From Ignavibacteriales bacterium (GTDB lineage: Bacteria; Bacteroidota; Ignavibacteria; T3Sed10-11), in contig PWXV01000324.1 of the NCBI GenBank assembly GCA_003568415.1, positions 1 to 64,000 on the forward strand: DNA of 64,000 nucleotides, given 5' to 3'. Position 1 is the stretch's first letter; the number at the start of each line of letters is the position of its first letter. The position numbers and the translations under genes were made by a program. The notes below the pieces were generated by a model, which saw only the letters and a list, made by a program, of their open reading frames with translations, did not search any database and was not told the DNA's origin. Shown in pieces: positions 9,301 through 18,800 of the stretch.

Positions 9301-9886
9301 AGAGATTGGCGATGTTCCCGGTATAGCAATGTCATTCCTGAATCTTGGTTTGGTTAATCAAGATCTTAATGAACTCGATACGGCACTGGTACAACTTGAG
9401 ACAAGTCTTTCGATGCAAAAAGAGATGCAGGTGCGTGTGTTGCAGGCATTGACGATTCTTTGGCAGGCCCATGTTCTATTAAAGCAGGGTAAATTTGACG
9501 AAGCCCGTCGGGCTGCCGAAGATGCCATCACTGAAGCGCGTGAAACTAATCAGAAAGGAAACGTCGGTAAAGCCAAAAGAGTGCTGGCGATGATAAATCT
9601 TGAACGTTCGGAATCCGAAGATGATGCCGGCCGGCATGAACTAATGAATGAAGCACTGCATTGCTTGAATGAAAGTCTTGAAATACTTGAAAACGTGAAG
9701 ATGGAACATGAGATCGGGAGGACATGCATTGAACTTGCACGTTTCCATTTTACCACCGGTATTACCGAGGAAGGTCGAACCTATATGGAAAGGGCTCGAA
9801 GTATCTTTAATACGTTGGGAGCATCGGGAGATTTACGCAGAGTTGAAGAAATTGAATCGAAATTATTCCATAACAAAGGACAATAG
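6314..9886 (+). CDS. Ser/Thr protein kinase fused to AAA ATPase and TPR domains
   Basis: 1190 aa from ATG 6314. An upstream TTG at 6215 is in frame, but the extra 33 residues are unlike the family, whereas ATG 6314 starts seven residues before the kinase fold. Kinase domain about 7-270: glycine loop GEGGMG, K38, catalytic D131 in HRDIKSEN, D149 in DFG; APE is replaced by SPQ. A predicted ATPase follows (COG3899-like): Walker A GEAGIGKS with K337, Walker B YLDDLHWAD. From about residue 710 to 1170 are tetratricopeptide repeats with NNLGNxY motifs. Likely a cytoplasmic signalling protein that couples phosphorylation, NTP hydrolysis and protein binding. No membrane segment or DNA-binding domain is visible. 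Two bases separate it from the transporter gene, suggesting co-transcription. Confidence 0.85.
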   Translation: MPRKKIAHYEITDILGEGGMGVVYKATDLKEDKTVALKVLSRRSLVDDDVRRRFMREANAGTNLDHSGIVKIYDYGEEEGEHYISMEYVEGQTLRHFVKDTPLPPEQAVDICIAVAEALAAAHNAGVIHRDIKSENIMLTTTGEIKVMDFGLAKLQNASLITQEGGVLGTVAYMSPQQAAGETVDHRSDIFSLGVVLYELLTGRLPFGAEYEMAIMYSILNEDPISVKDLNPQLPEALDQVVVKALRKELNNRYQSGDEFAADLKKVKDILKSGMDAEVAEVDLIAAVDKEKREMRGFLANLIGRDEEFETLKKILVLTGESEGQTALIAGEAGIGKSRLVAELEKYARNKKITTLTGRCLFKQGTQPYQPFIEAIGNYFDIKGIGSDEHLREFIEQKAPDLSHLLPIYRMFLNIKDQKEVALDSKEQLWDAIYKLIVKISAERPIILYLDDLHWADEDTLNLFYYTSRNTTTEKVMIVGTYRAEDVLATPEGKEHPLLEIQRQMNREGELTVLELKRLTSDDIRGIVDSLFPDTDFGESFYEMIFTETEGNPFFAMELIKLFKSEGIIEKVNGMHRLREDYDRFVIPSKIHDIVMMRIGRLNDEEREMLEVGAVEGDSFHSDTVAACLDLRRIQVLRKLQALERDHHIIHPYEKMYRFDHGKIREILYDSILPELRTEYHLMIGDFLATEYEGQDYMAASIAHHFLEGKDQKKALPYLIIAGERARTFFANEQALKYYRKAFDIITVFEQSDRDKEFAKGKDTVLEGMGDVFLLTGNHDDALEHYNALLNEPKIEKIRRSEVMRKLGLVYINKGETAKALGFLGDAEQAFGGASDDDKIRIMIGKIRCTRARIRRAQGSIEEAMKDLDEGLLMLGDEGNYRERGEAYNNLGNIYVDQGDFNRAVEQYQQSLKLREEVSDQKGIAETYNNLGNVYYEKGDYRKAAEMFEKGLEITHKIGFRVGIAGGYNNLGTTYHDLGNYEEARSMHEKSLAIRGEIGDVPGIAMSFLNLGLVNQDLNELDTALVQLETSLSMQKEMQVRVLQALTILWQAHVLLKQGKFDEARRAAEDAITEARETNQKGNVGKAKRVLAMINLERSESEDDAGRHELMNEALHCLNESLEILENVKMEHEIGRTCIELARFHFTTGITEEGRTYMERARSIFNTLGASGDLRRVEEIESKLFHNKGQ

Positions 9887-9888
9887 CT

Positions 9889-11637
9889 ATGACACCCGCT
9901 TCCGACATTGATACCAATCGTGATAATTGGATCGAAACACACTATCGTGGAAATTCAATGCCCGAGTTTACAGTGAAAGCTCTCATTACCGGTGGTCTGG
10001 TGGGGGCACTGCTTATGGGCTCGAATGTATATGTGGGATTAAAGACCGGATTTACCCCGGGAGGTTCGATCTTAGCCGCAATACTGAGTTTTATTATACT
10101 CCGTTCGTTAAAAACAAACTTCTCGATTCTTGAGAATAATATCGCGCAGACGGTCGCCTCTGCCGCTGCTTCTATCGGAATTATTGTAGCTATACTTCCT
10201 GCCCTCATCATGTTGGGGCATGAATTTTTAATGTATCAGATCTTCTTATGGCTATTGTCTGTATGTTTTTTGGGAGTTTTGTTTGCAGTCCCGCTCAGAA
10301 GGCAGACTATTGTTGCCGATAAGCTTCCTTTTCCGAGCGGAACCGCCTGCGCTACAACAATTACTGCAATGCACGCCGATGAAAAAGATGCCATAAAAAA
10401 GGGAAAAGTGCTCGGTCTCTCCGGCGCCTTTGCAGCGGTTATTATATGGTTAAGAGATGCAGTTCCCCAATTGATTCCTGCAAATACATTCCTACCCGGT
10501 AAAATATCGGGTATCGGTTTTAATCAGTTAATGGTTGGTATTAACTGGAGCCCGTTGTTTATTGGTGTTGGGATGTTGATCGGTCCCCGGATAGGTCTCA
10601 GTTTATTTCTTGGTGTCATTGCAGCCTGGGGAATACTCAGTCCGATACTTGTGACAAACGGAGTCATCGAGACTGCATCGTATCCTGCACTCCGGGGGTG
10701 GACAATGTGGCCCGCGATCGGTATGATGGTAGCGGCAGGAATTACAACCATCGTAATAAAATGGAGAATCATTGTCCAGACATTCCGGTCTATGCGAAGT
10801 GCATCACTTACCTCTTCCGGAGGAATTGAATTCCCATTTAGTATGTGGATGGCGGGAGTTATTCTCTTGTCGATTATTATGAGTATTCTTATGCAAAGCT
10901 TTTTTCAGATTCCTGTATGGATGACAATCATCGTCATTCCTTTGGCTTTTATACTTACCTCCGTTGCTGTTCGCACATACGGTGAAACGGATATAAACCC
11001 TGTGGCGCCGATGGGATGGACAACACAGATCACGTTCGGCGCCCTTGCACCGGGAATCACTCTTACCAATGTCATTGGAGGCGGTATAACCGGGGCGACA
11101 TCAAGTTCGGCTGGCGATATTATGGGCGATTTAAAGACCGGTCATTTGCTCGGTGCAACCCCGCGCAGACAAACCTATGCGCAATTCATCGGAGTGATTG
11201 TGGGTATATGTGTTGCACTCCCTGTATTTTCTCTTTTAACCTCTGTGTATACTGTGGGAGGAGATGAACTACCCGCGCCGGCGGGGGTATCATGGTCCGG
11301 TTTGGCAAGTGTTTTAGCAGAAGGATTCAGAGCGCTTCCTCCGTATTCAGACACAGGAGTGTATGCCGGTATTGTGCTGGGAGTACTTCTTACACTGGGA
11401 AGTAATTCAAAATTGAGAGGTATTCTCCCTTCACCTATAGGTATCGGTATCGCAATGATTCTCCCTGCAAGGTTCTCCCTTGCGATCGTTCTCGGATCAA
11501 TGGTTGCAGTAGCTATAAAAAAAGCGGCTCCCGTTTGGTGGGAAAAGTACTCCATGTCCCTTGCATCGGGACTCATTGCAGGAGAAGCGGTGTTTGCTAT
11601 TATCATTATTGTACTGCGAACCACCGGGGTGATATAA
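9889..11637 (+). CDS. OPT/YSL-family oligopeptide transporter
   Basis: 582 aa, very hydrophobic, with about 14 predicted membrane spans. It fits the bacterial branch of the OPT family, which imports small peptides or metal-chelate complexes using a proton gradient. Supporting features are the N-terminal GALLMGSNVYVGLKTG stretch, NNIAQTVASAAAS (about residues 83-95), the FPSGTACA segment and GATSSSAGDIMGDLK in the middle. Length is close to the prokaryotic family norm of 550-670 aa. The start codon lies two bases after the kinase stop. Peptide uptake would fit the exported protease encoded two genes upstream, but that link is an inference. Confidence 0.88.
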   Translation: MTPASDIDTNRDNWIETHYRGNSMPEFTVKALITGGLVGALLMGSNVYVGLKTGFTPGGSILAAILSFIILRSLKTNFSILENNIAQTVASAAASIGIIVAILPALIMLGHEFLMYQIFLWLLSVCFLGVLFAVPLRRQTIVADKLPFPSGTACATTITAMHADEKDAIKKGKVLGLSGAFAAVIIWLRDAVPQLIPANTFLPGKISGIGFNQLMVGINWSPLFIGVGMLIGPRIGLSLFLGVIAAWGILSPILVTNGVIETASYPALRGWTMWPAIGMMVAAGITTIVIKWRIIVQTFRSMRSASLTSSGGIEFPFSMWMAGVILLSIIMSILMQSFFQIPVWMTIIVIPLAFILTSVAVRTYGETDINPVAPMGWTTQITFGALAPGITLTNVIGGGITGATSSSAGDIMGDLKTGHLLGATPRRQTYAQFIGVIVGICVALPVFSLLTSVYTVGGDELPAPAGVSWSGLASVLAEGFRALPPYSDTGVYAGIVLGVLLTLGSNSKLRGILPSPIGIGIAMILPARFSLAIVLGSMVAVAIKKAAPVWWEKYSMSLASGLIAGEAVFAIIIIVLRTTGVI

Positions 11638-11910
11638 TTAATTATCACTGTAATGACATATCGAAAAATTTTATAAACTCCTGATCCCACTTTTCCGCAT
11701 GAGCGGAGACCCCGCAAACAGCACGGGGCAGGTAGGGGCGGGCGATGAGGCTCCTGGCGGACTATTGGATCCATTTCATTAGCATCCCCGACGAGCTGGA
11801 GTAGGTGTATATCGGTTTTTCAGCAAGAACTCCGCACGTAATTTTTATTTACCCCCGCCTGCTTTCTATAAAAACTCGCACCGGAAAGATGGCCAAAGCA
11901 TCATTACCTA

Positions 11911-11958
11911 CCACTCCATCATTCCATTATTCCACCACTCCATCACCCTACAATACCA
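11911..11958. repeat. Imperfect 24-bp direct repeat, CCACTCCATCA core
   Basis: CCACTCCATCA occurs at 11911-11921 and again at 11935-11945, so the unit is 24 bases. The second unit decays into CCATT/CATTC words. The strand is almost free of G. It is non-coding and looks like a slipped-strand repeat or a remnant of a dispersed element. Confidence 0.5.
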
Positions 11959-11967
11959 TTTCATTCA

Positions 11968-11996
11968 TTGACTTATTTTTAAAATAATTGTATGTT
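11968..11996 (+). promoter_or_regulatory. Candidate sigma-70-type promoter for maeB
   Basis: TTGACT (11968-11973), a 17-base spacer and TATGTT (11991-11996). A second candidate -10, a perfect TATAAT at 12083-12088, lies closer to the gene, but its best -35 (TTCCCC at 12061, 16-base spacer) is poor. Either would give a leader of about 30-120 bases. Confidence 0.4.
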
Positions 11997-12124
11997 TGTA
12001 TAAGAATCATTTTTATCCCTGGTAGCTGTCTTCCAGCCACAATTCATTTAAAAAGTTTGATTCCCCATGTATTTTTCTCTTCTATAATATACTTGCCAAC
12101 CGCATATGAAAAAAGGAGTAACCC

Positions 12125-14383
12125 ATGAGCTCAAAGAAGGAAGCATTAGAATACCACAGTCTGGGACGCCGCGGTAAAATCGAGGTAGTTCCAACAAAAC
12201 CATGTTCAACACAACGTGATCTTTCACTTGCATATACTCCCGGTGTTGCCGAACCTTGCCGTGAAATACACAAGAACCCGGACGATGCGTTTACCTATAC
12301 GGCGCGGGGTAATCTTGTGGCGGTGATCTCGAACGGCACTGCCGTACTCGGACTCGGCAATATCGGTGCACTGGCCGGTAAACCCGTTATGGAGGGTAAG
12401 GGAGTATTGTTTAAACGGTTTGCTGACATCGATGTCTTTGATATTGAGATCGATACCGAAGATAAGGATGAAATCGTCAAAACGGTAAAACTACTCGAAC
12501 CGACCTTCGGCGGTATTAACCTTGAAGACATCAAAGCACCCGAATGTTTTTACATCGAGGAAAAGTTAAAGGAGATGATGGACATTCCGGTGTTCCATGA
12601 TGATCAACACGGTACCGCCATTATATCCGGTGCTGCACTGCTCAATGCACTTGAACTTGCGGGTAAAAAACTTAAAGATGTTAAGGTAGTATTTAACGGT
12701 GCCGGCGCATCGGGTATCGCATGTGCAAAGTTCTACGTAAGTCTTGGTGTGGATCAGAAAAATATTATTTTGTGTGACAGCAAAGGAGTTGTTTACAAAG
12801 GAAGAAAAGAAGGGATGAATCCATACAAAGAGGAGTTTGCCGTCGATACAAAATTACGTACACTTGAGGAAGTGATGAAAGGTGCCGATGTGTTTGTCGG
12901 CCTGTCACAGGGTAATGTTGTTTCGCAGGAAATGGTAAAGTCAATGGCCGATAGACCGATAGTTTTTGCAATGGCAAATCCCGACCCGGAGATTACCTAC
13001 GATGATGCCGTTGCTGCCCGTCCGGATATTATTATGGCAACCGGTCGGTCCGATTTCCCGAATCAGGTAAATAACGTGCTCGGTTTTCCGTTTATCTTCC
13101 GCGGAGCGCTCGATGTTCGTGCCCGTGCAATAAATGAAGAAATGAAACTTGCCGCCGCCTATGCCCTTGCTGATCTCGCGAAGCAGGATGTTCCCGATAC
13201 GGTGAGCAAAGCATACGGTGTCGAGCATTTTCGTTTCGGACCGGAATACATTATTCCCAAACCGGTAGATTATCGCGTGTTGCTTTATGTAGCCCCGGCT
13301 GTTGCGAAAGCCGCTGTCGATACAGGAGTTGCACGTGTTCAGATCGATATGGAGCGATACCGGGATAAACTTGAACAGAGGCTCGGTAAATCCCGACAGG
13401 TCATGCGGATGATGATCAACAAGGCGGGACTCAATCCGAAACGAATCGTATTCCCCGAAGGGATTAATGGAAAAATACTCCGTGCAAGCCACATCATTCG
13501 TGAGGAAAAAATAGGATATCCGATCCTGCTCGGCAAAGAGGAGAATGTTCGTGAAGCGGCCGCAGAATTGGATGTCGACTTGGAACAATCGGAGATTGTC
13601 CATCCGACGACATCACCGAAGTTCGATGAATATGTCGAAGAGTTATATAAACTCAGACAGCGGAAAGGTATCACCCGCGAGGAAGCACGTCAACTCATGC
13701 GTACACCGACAGTGTACGGAGCGATGATGGTGCGGATGGGCGATGCCGATGCACTCGTTTCGGGTGTTACCATGCACTATCCGGAAACCATTCGTCCGGC
13801 ATTACAGATTGTCGGGATACGTGAAAACGTTTCAAAGGTATCGGGCTTGTATATCATGGTCATAAAGAATGATGTCTATTTCTTTGCCGATGCAACCGTA
13901 AATATCGAGCCGACCGATGAGGAACTTGCCGAGATCGCGATTATGTCGGCAGCGATGGCGCGGCGTTTCGATATCGAACCGCGTGTGGCGATGCTGTCAT
14001 TCTCGAACTTCGGCAGCGCCCGGCATCATCTTGTCGATAAAGTGCAGCGGGCGACGAAGATCGTGAAGCAGCGGGCGCCGGAGTTGATCGTCGACGGAGA
14101 GATGCAGGCGGATACCGCGGTCGTGCCGGAGCTGTTAAATGAGATCTATCCGTTCAATACGTTGAACGGGAGTGCAAATGTGCTCGTGTTCCCCGACCTC
14201 GAAGCGGGCAACGTTGCCTACAAGTTGCTGCAGCGTCTCGGCGGCGCCGAAGCGATCGGTCCGATCCTGATGGGTATGAAGAAACCCGTTCACGTATTGC
14301 AGCACGGTTCGGAGGTTACTGATGTCGTCAACATGGCTGCGATTGCCGTTGTCGAAGCACAGGAACTTGCCAACGAGAAGTAA
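12125..14383 (+). CDS. maeB: NADP-dependent malic enzyme with C-terminal phosphotransacetylase-like domain
   Basis: 752 aa, matching the usual MaeB length of about 750-760. It oxidatively decarboxylates malate to pyruvate and CO2, usually making NADPH. Residues about 1-425 are the malic enzyme part: [12 protein letters not shown], the dinucleotide-binding [16 protein letters not shown] (about 190-205) and FAMANPDPE. Residues about 430-752 resemble phosphate acetyltransferase ([25 protein letters not shown]); in this family that half is regulatory and binds acetyl-CoA. The start has a good AAAGGAG site. The gene is monocistronic, flanked by a promoter region and a strong terminator. With the malate dehydrogenase at 38.2-39.1 kb it gives two routes for malate use. 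Confidence 0.95.
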   Translation: MSSKKEALEYHSLGRRGKIEVVPTKPCSTQRDLSLAYTPGVAEPCREIHKNPDDAFTYTARGNLVAVISNGTAVLGLGNIGALAGKPVMEGKGVLFKRFADIDVFDIEIDTEDKDEIVKTVKLLEPTFGGINLEDIKAPECFYIEEKLKEMMDIPVFHDDQHGTAIISGAALLNALELAGKKLKDVKVVFNGAGASGIACAKFYVSLGVDQKNIILCDSKGVVYKGRKEGMNPYKEEFAVDTKLRTLEEVMKGADVFVGLSQGNVVSQEMVKSMADRPIVFAMANPDPEITYDDAVAARPDIIMATGRSDFPNQVNNVLGFPFIFRGALDVRARAINEEMKLAAAYALADLAKQDVPDTVSKAYGVEHFRFGPEYIIPKPVDYRVLLYVAPAVAKAAVDTGVARVQIDMERYRDKLEQRLGKSRQVMRMMINKAGLNPKRIVFPEGINGKILRASHIIREEKIGYPILLGKEENVREAAAELDVDLEQSEIVHPTTSPKFDEYVEELYKLRQRKGITREEARQLMRTPTVYGAMMVRMGDADALVSGVTMHYPETIRPALQIVGIRENVSKVSGLYIMVIKNDVYFFADATVNIEPTDEELAEIAIMSAAMARRFDIEPRVAMLSFSNFGSARHHLVDKVQRATKIVKQRAPELIVDGEMQADTAVVPELLNEIYPFNTLNGSANVLVFPDLEAGNVAYKLLQRLGGAEAIGPILMGMKKPVHVLQHGSEVTDVVNMAAIAVVEAQELANEK

Positions 14384-14406
14384 CGTATAAAAGAAGAATA
14401 ATAGAA

Positions 14407-14443
14407 ACCGCAGACCGTCCCGTTTCCGGTCTGCGGTTTTTTT
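14407..14443 (+). terminator. Rho-independent terminator of maeB
   Basis: Perfect 10-bp stem ACCGCAGACC (14407-14416) / GGTCTGCGGT (14428-14437), 11-base loop, followed by seven T. It starts 23 bases after the maeB stop. Confidence 0.92.
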
Positions 14444-14500
14444 ATGCCGGCCGAATTCAACCGCAGTTGGATTAATCTACCGACGCTGCTTTTTAGCCCA

Positions 14501-14525
14501 GGTAGACACCACCCTGCTTGTGTGC
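14501..14525 (+). repeat. Dispersed repeat copy, GGTAGACACCACC-TTGTGTGC
   Basis: GGTAGACACCACC (14501-14513) followed by CTGC and TTGTGTGC (14518-14525). The same two blocks recur at 29743-29800, 15 kb away, in the same orientation (GGTGGACACCACC and GGTGGCGTCCACC, each followed by TGTGTGC). It lies between the maeB terminator and the Clp1-like gene. Confidence 0.45.
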
Positions 14526-14562
14526 GTATATAGACCGGAGACAAAGGTAACACTTTTTATGC

Positions 14563-14616
14563 TCAATATTGATTTTACCCGAAACATTGAGTAAAATTAC
14601 TCAGTACATTGAGTAA
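14563..14616. promoter_or_regulatory. Cluster of TGAGTAA half-sites, probable operator
   Basis: A near-perfect palindrome, TGAGTAA-AA-TTACTCA (14588-14603), is followed by a third half-site TGAGTAA (14610-14616). The copies at 14585 and 14607 share the longer direct repeat ACATTGAGTAA. A further small palindrome, TCAATATTGA, lies at 14563-14572. All sit within 70 bases upstream of the start at 14632, the usual place for a repressor or autoregulator to act. The binding protein is unknown. Confidence 0.5.
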
Positions 14617-14631
14617 TTTGCATAACATCCT

Positions 14632-15786
14632 ATGCCGCACCGTTCATCTCTGAAAGCCAATATAATACTCGAAGAAAAGGATGTGTTAAACATCAAAGGA
14701 CCCGCTGCATTCGAATGCAAGGGTGAAGCACATATCCTCGGTGTACCGGTGGGTGACCGGGAGTTGTCCATCAGAGGAGATATACAGATTCCGGTAGAAA
14801 CCGGCTCTCAATGTCACATCGCCGTTCACGCGGCGCAAAGTGTGCAGGTTTCGAACAGACATTCGAGCGGTACATTCATATGGCGGGATACGGTACAACA
14901 TATTCTCGATGCATCTCCCCGGTCCGTTGCGATAATCGGAAAGAACGATACCGGTAAGTCCACCTTCTCCGTGTATCTGGCCAATGAACTGATCAGTGCC
15001 GGCGGGCGTGCGGTACTGATCGATTCCGATATAGGACAGGGTGACCTTGCTGCGCCAACCTGCATCGGCGGTGTTTTACGATATAAGCCATTGCTCAGCG
15101 GACGACTGGTGAAACCGCACCGCTGGGGTTTCATTGGTAGAACATCGCCGCATGAAGTCGAAGACCTGATTATTAAAACAATATGTCAGATTGAAAAGGG
15201 ATTTTCGAAAGGTACGCGCCTCATTAACACCGATGGCTATGTCGATGTCGACGGACCCGGTTTTGAATACAAAAGAAAATTGATCGATTCGACCGGGCCG
15301 GATATCATTTGTGTACCCGGCAATACTGAGATATATAAAAATTTCTCCGAATTGTACGGTGATAGAGTGCTTTCGGTTCCGGCGCCCGATATACCGTGGC
15401 GAACGCCCGCCATGCGCCGGGAAAAACGGTTGAAGCAGTTCCGCCGCTTTTTAAGAAATGCCGGATACCGGACGATTGCTCTGGATGATATGCATTTCTG
15501 GTATAAGGGAAGGTTTTGCAGTGTTGATGAAATACCCGGTCCGTTGCTGCACCGGTTCGCCGGACTTACCGTTACGACAGATCGCGAACGGAAGATGGTA
15601 AACGATTCACCGGTTAGTATTGAACGGCGTCTGGGAGAAATAGGGATCGGGGTGATCAGATCGGTAGATGAGGAAACCCAAACGGTGTCAATTCAGAGCC
15701 GTTATACCGGCGATTTTGATACGATTCTTCTCGGTGCAATTAGATTCGATATGAGTCTTTCAAGAGCGGAGAGTATTGAGTGCTAA
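14632..15786 (+). CDS. Clp1/Grc3-like polynucleotide 5'-hydroxyl kinase
   Basis: 384 aa. The family phosphorylates 5'-OH ends of RNA or DNA and is best known from eukaryotic RNA processing (Clp1, Grc3/Nol9) and archaea. Visible family marks are an N-terminal beta domain (about 10-70, with IKGPA and ILGVPVGD), Walker A GKNDTGKS (103-110, K109), the Clp1-type second motif DSDIGQGD (131-138), a GFIGRTSP segment (166-173) where the family has fvGxxsP, and INTDGYVDVDGPG (198-210), equivalent to the NTxGWxxGxG motif. A C-terminal region of about 110 residues is less recognisable. The gene stands alone behind a palindromic operator-like cluster and converges on the TPR-CHAT gene, 18 bases away. Substrate is unknown. 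An alternative is a different P-loop activity on this fold. Confidence 0.75.
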   Translation: MPHRSSLKANIILEEKDVLNIKGPAAFECKGEAHILGVPVGDRELSIRGDIQIPVETGSQCHIAVHAAQSVQVSNRHSSGTFIWRDTVQHILDASPRSVAIIGKNDTGKSTFSVYLANELISAGGRAVLIDSDIGQGDLAAPTCIGGVLRYKPLLSGRLVKPHRWGFIGRTSPHEVEDLIIKTICQIEKGFSKGTRLINTDGYVDVDGPGFEYKRKLIDSTGPDIICVPGNTEIYKNFSELYGDRVLSVPAPDIPWRTPAMRREKRLKQFRRFLRNAGYRTIALDDMHFWYKGRFCSVDEIPGPLLHRFAGLTVTTDRERKMVNDSPVSIERRLGEIGIGVIRSVDEETQTVSIQSRYTGDFDTILLGAIRFDMSLSRAESIEC

Positions 15787-15804
15787 CGCTGAACTGAGGA
15801 AAAA

Positions 15805-18800
15805 TTACACGCCGATCATCACAAATCCGCTCCAGAAAATGGGTAGTGCCGTATCATCCTGTTCAATCATACGTAATTTTGTGTTTCGCAGCGCTTCGGT
15901 GTAGGTCTCTCCTTGCAGAACGTGCCGGTAGAATTCCTCCATAAGATCGGCGGTGTGGCGGTCGGTTACTTTCCATAGAGAGACAAGCAGATTGCGGGCG
16001 CCGGCGTGGATAAATCCGCGTGTGAGTGACATGATCCCCTCGCCGCGCTGTAGTGTTCCGACTCCGCTTTCGCAACTGCTCAGTACAACGAGATCACTAT
16101 CGAGATTAAGTCCGTATATTTCTCCCGCGAAAAGAATATCACGTTCTCCCTCGATATCGGAATAATCGCCTGGTGAGAATAGCACTCCCGACAGCATCGG
16201 TTCCTCTTCGTTAAAGAAACCGTGGCTTGCAATGTGGATGTGCGTATACTCTTCGGCTGTAGCGAGAAAATTTTCCTTTGTCGCATCTGAATGATAGAAA
16301 CCGGCAGTCCGATGATCTTCCATGCCGAACAGATTGACAATTGCATGTACCTCTTCTTCACTATGCGGCAGGTCGGGAAACCATGCAAGTGAGAATTCCC
16401 GGGTAGGCTGCTCAGCACTATCCCGTGCGTATGCAAGATTCACGGGACGTGCGTTTTCATCACGGTCTGTTGTGAAGACAGGAGCGAATCCGGCAAACCG
16501 CGGTTGCGGTGTTCTGGTAATCGTATCACGCTCCTGTTCGAGTTTGTATACAGCGAGCTTCGATGAATAATTATAGGTGATAGAATATTCCTGTATCAGA
16601 TACTGAAGCGAAGAGAATGATATGTTCCGGTAATCGTCATAAACCGCTTCGCTAATAAGTGTTTCGAACGGAAGATGATGCAGTGCTCCGTCGGGAATAA
16701 TCACCAGTTTATCGCGGGATTCGATTAACGGCAATGCCGGTTCGATCAACTGTGTATATAATTCTGTGCTAACGTTTATAAAATCCTGCGGGTTAACGAG
16801 GCGGATAGACCGTCGCAGTCTGTTTGTGAAATCCTCTATTTGCTCAGACGGGGCGAGCTTAATAATTGAATACTCTTTATCGTTCATGACAAACAAAAAG
16901 CTATTTTTCCCCCCGAGATGGAATTGCAGAAGAGCGGTATTCTCATCGAGCACATTCTGCGTTTGAGAGATTGACGGTGAAGAGATATCGTGTTTAAGTG
17001 CAAAATACCGGGGATATTCCTGTTCGAGTTCGGTAATGAAACTCCGGTACTTCATCAACGAGTCGAAATAATTTTCACGAATCGTTTGATAGTTGTCCGA
17101 ATCGGATCGTGTCCGTTGATACCGCATTCGTGTCTGAATAAGCTGCCGGTGAATTTCCTGTTCTTTATCCAGTTTTTCATCGGGTATGCCGGCAAACGAA
17201 CGCGCTCGTGAGTCGATTATCGATTCCCACAGAAGCAATGCCCGGGAATGTTCGGCAAAGGTAAAGGCATCTTGCACATACTGAGGTTCGCCGCTTGCTT
17301 CGTAAAGCAGGAATAATGTGTTGACCGCTTCATCGAAAATGTCCGCGCTGAAATCGCTCAATAAAAGCTTCGACTGTTCTGCTGTATAGGTATTACGTAA
17401 TAGATCGGTGACATGCCTTGCCGTATGATATAACGGTATCGCAGCGTATAACGGTTCAAGGTTCCCGGGTGTGTCTGCATACATATTGTGATATAATTGT
17501 GCTTTCTCTGCCAACGCGTTCAGCAAACTTCTGTTTATAATAGACCGGTCATAGATAGAATGATCATGGACATCCATGCTATCGAAACCCGGCACCAGTG
17601 AAGCGATCGCCTTCCGGTAGTTAATCAATGCATTATCATAATCTTGCATCGAGCGGTACGTGTTACCGACATAAATATACGAGTCGGCGGTTTGCGTAGA
17701 ATGTTCACCGAATATCTGCAGCCGTTGCTCTATGGCATCGCCCAAAAACGCGAGTGCTTTATCATAGTGACCGGTTTTTTTATAGACGACACCGATGTTA
17801 TTCAGGCTTTGTGCAATATCCGGATGGACATTGCCGAGAATTTCCCGCCGCATTTCGAGCGATTCAGTGAGATATGCTAATGCGGAATCATAATCGCCGG
17901 CGCTCCGGTACGTTACACCGATATTGTTTAAAACCAGTGCAATGCTTATATCTTTTTCACCATATACCGATCGCCTGATATCGAGAGCTTTTTTATAATA
18001 CTTGATTGCTTCTTCTTCCATCTCCTTGCTTGAATATATTACCCCGATATTCATGTAGTTGTCGGCTGTTAGCCGGTGTTCTTCACCCTGTGTGGCCAGA
18101 CGTATTGCAAGCGCTTGATGGTAATACTCAAGCGCCGCGTCGTAATCGCCCCGTTGCCGTGCGACGATGCCCAGGTTATTGTACGATGATGCAACATCCG
18201 GATGTTCCTCTCCGAGGAGCGATATTCTCATAGCAAGACTTTTGCTATAGTTTATAACTGCCTCGTCGTAGTGGTCCATCACGCTGTAAAAAGAACCGCG
18301 TAAATTATAGCTGTCGGCAATCCGTTCATGTTTTTTACCAAATGCTGCTTCCCGGTGGGTAATAGACTTATTTATATATACCATTCCGGAATCGTAATCG
18401 CCGAGGATAAATTTGGTGAGGGCCAGAAAGTAATACGATTCTCCGATACGGGGATCATTATCGGGAAGAAATTTTACCCGCAGATTGAGTGCCTGTTTCT
18501 GGTATTTCTTTGCAGTTTGAAATTCACGTGCGCTGCGATAATGCTGGCCAACGCTAAAATACGCATCGGCCATAGAGATATGCGCAGAATCGTAGTAATC
18601 GGTATGTGTTTCAAACTTTTTGAGGAGTGAACTGCATTGTTCCAGATAATGGGCGGCACTGTCGAGTTGTTCCTCACGGGCAAATTCTTTTACCTGATCG
18701 ATCAACGTGAAAAACTTCTCATTTGGATCTCCTTTAATTGAGGAGGCAGGAGATGCGGCAATGAGAAGAAGCAGTCCACTGATAGCTATATATACAAAAC

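Larger units (their letters stand above)
11638..12124. other. Intergenic region with hairpins, low-complexity DNA and maeB promoter
   Basis: 487 bases without a credible gene. Near the left end are two small hairpins without T tracts: TCCGC-ATGA-GCGGA (11694-11707) and CCCCG/CGGGG (11710-11714/11724-11728). The centre is G-rich (GGTAGGGGCGGGC near 11730). A pyrimidine-rich repeat lies at 11911-11958 and promoter-like boxes at 11968-12088, both listed separately. Confidence 0.6.

Noticed and set aside
11805-11987. 60-codon open frame upstream of maeB
   Set aside because: Covers the G-free repeat and gives a low-complexity Ser/Thr/Pro product.
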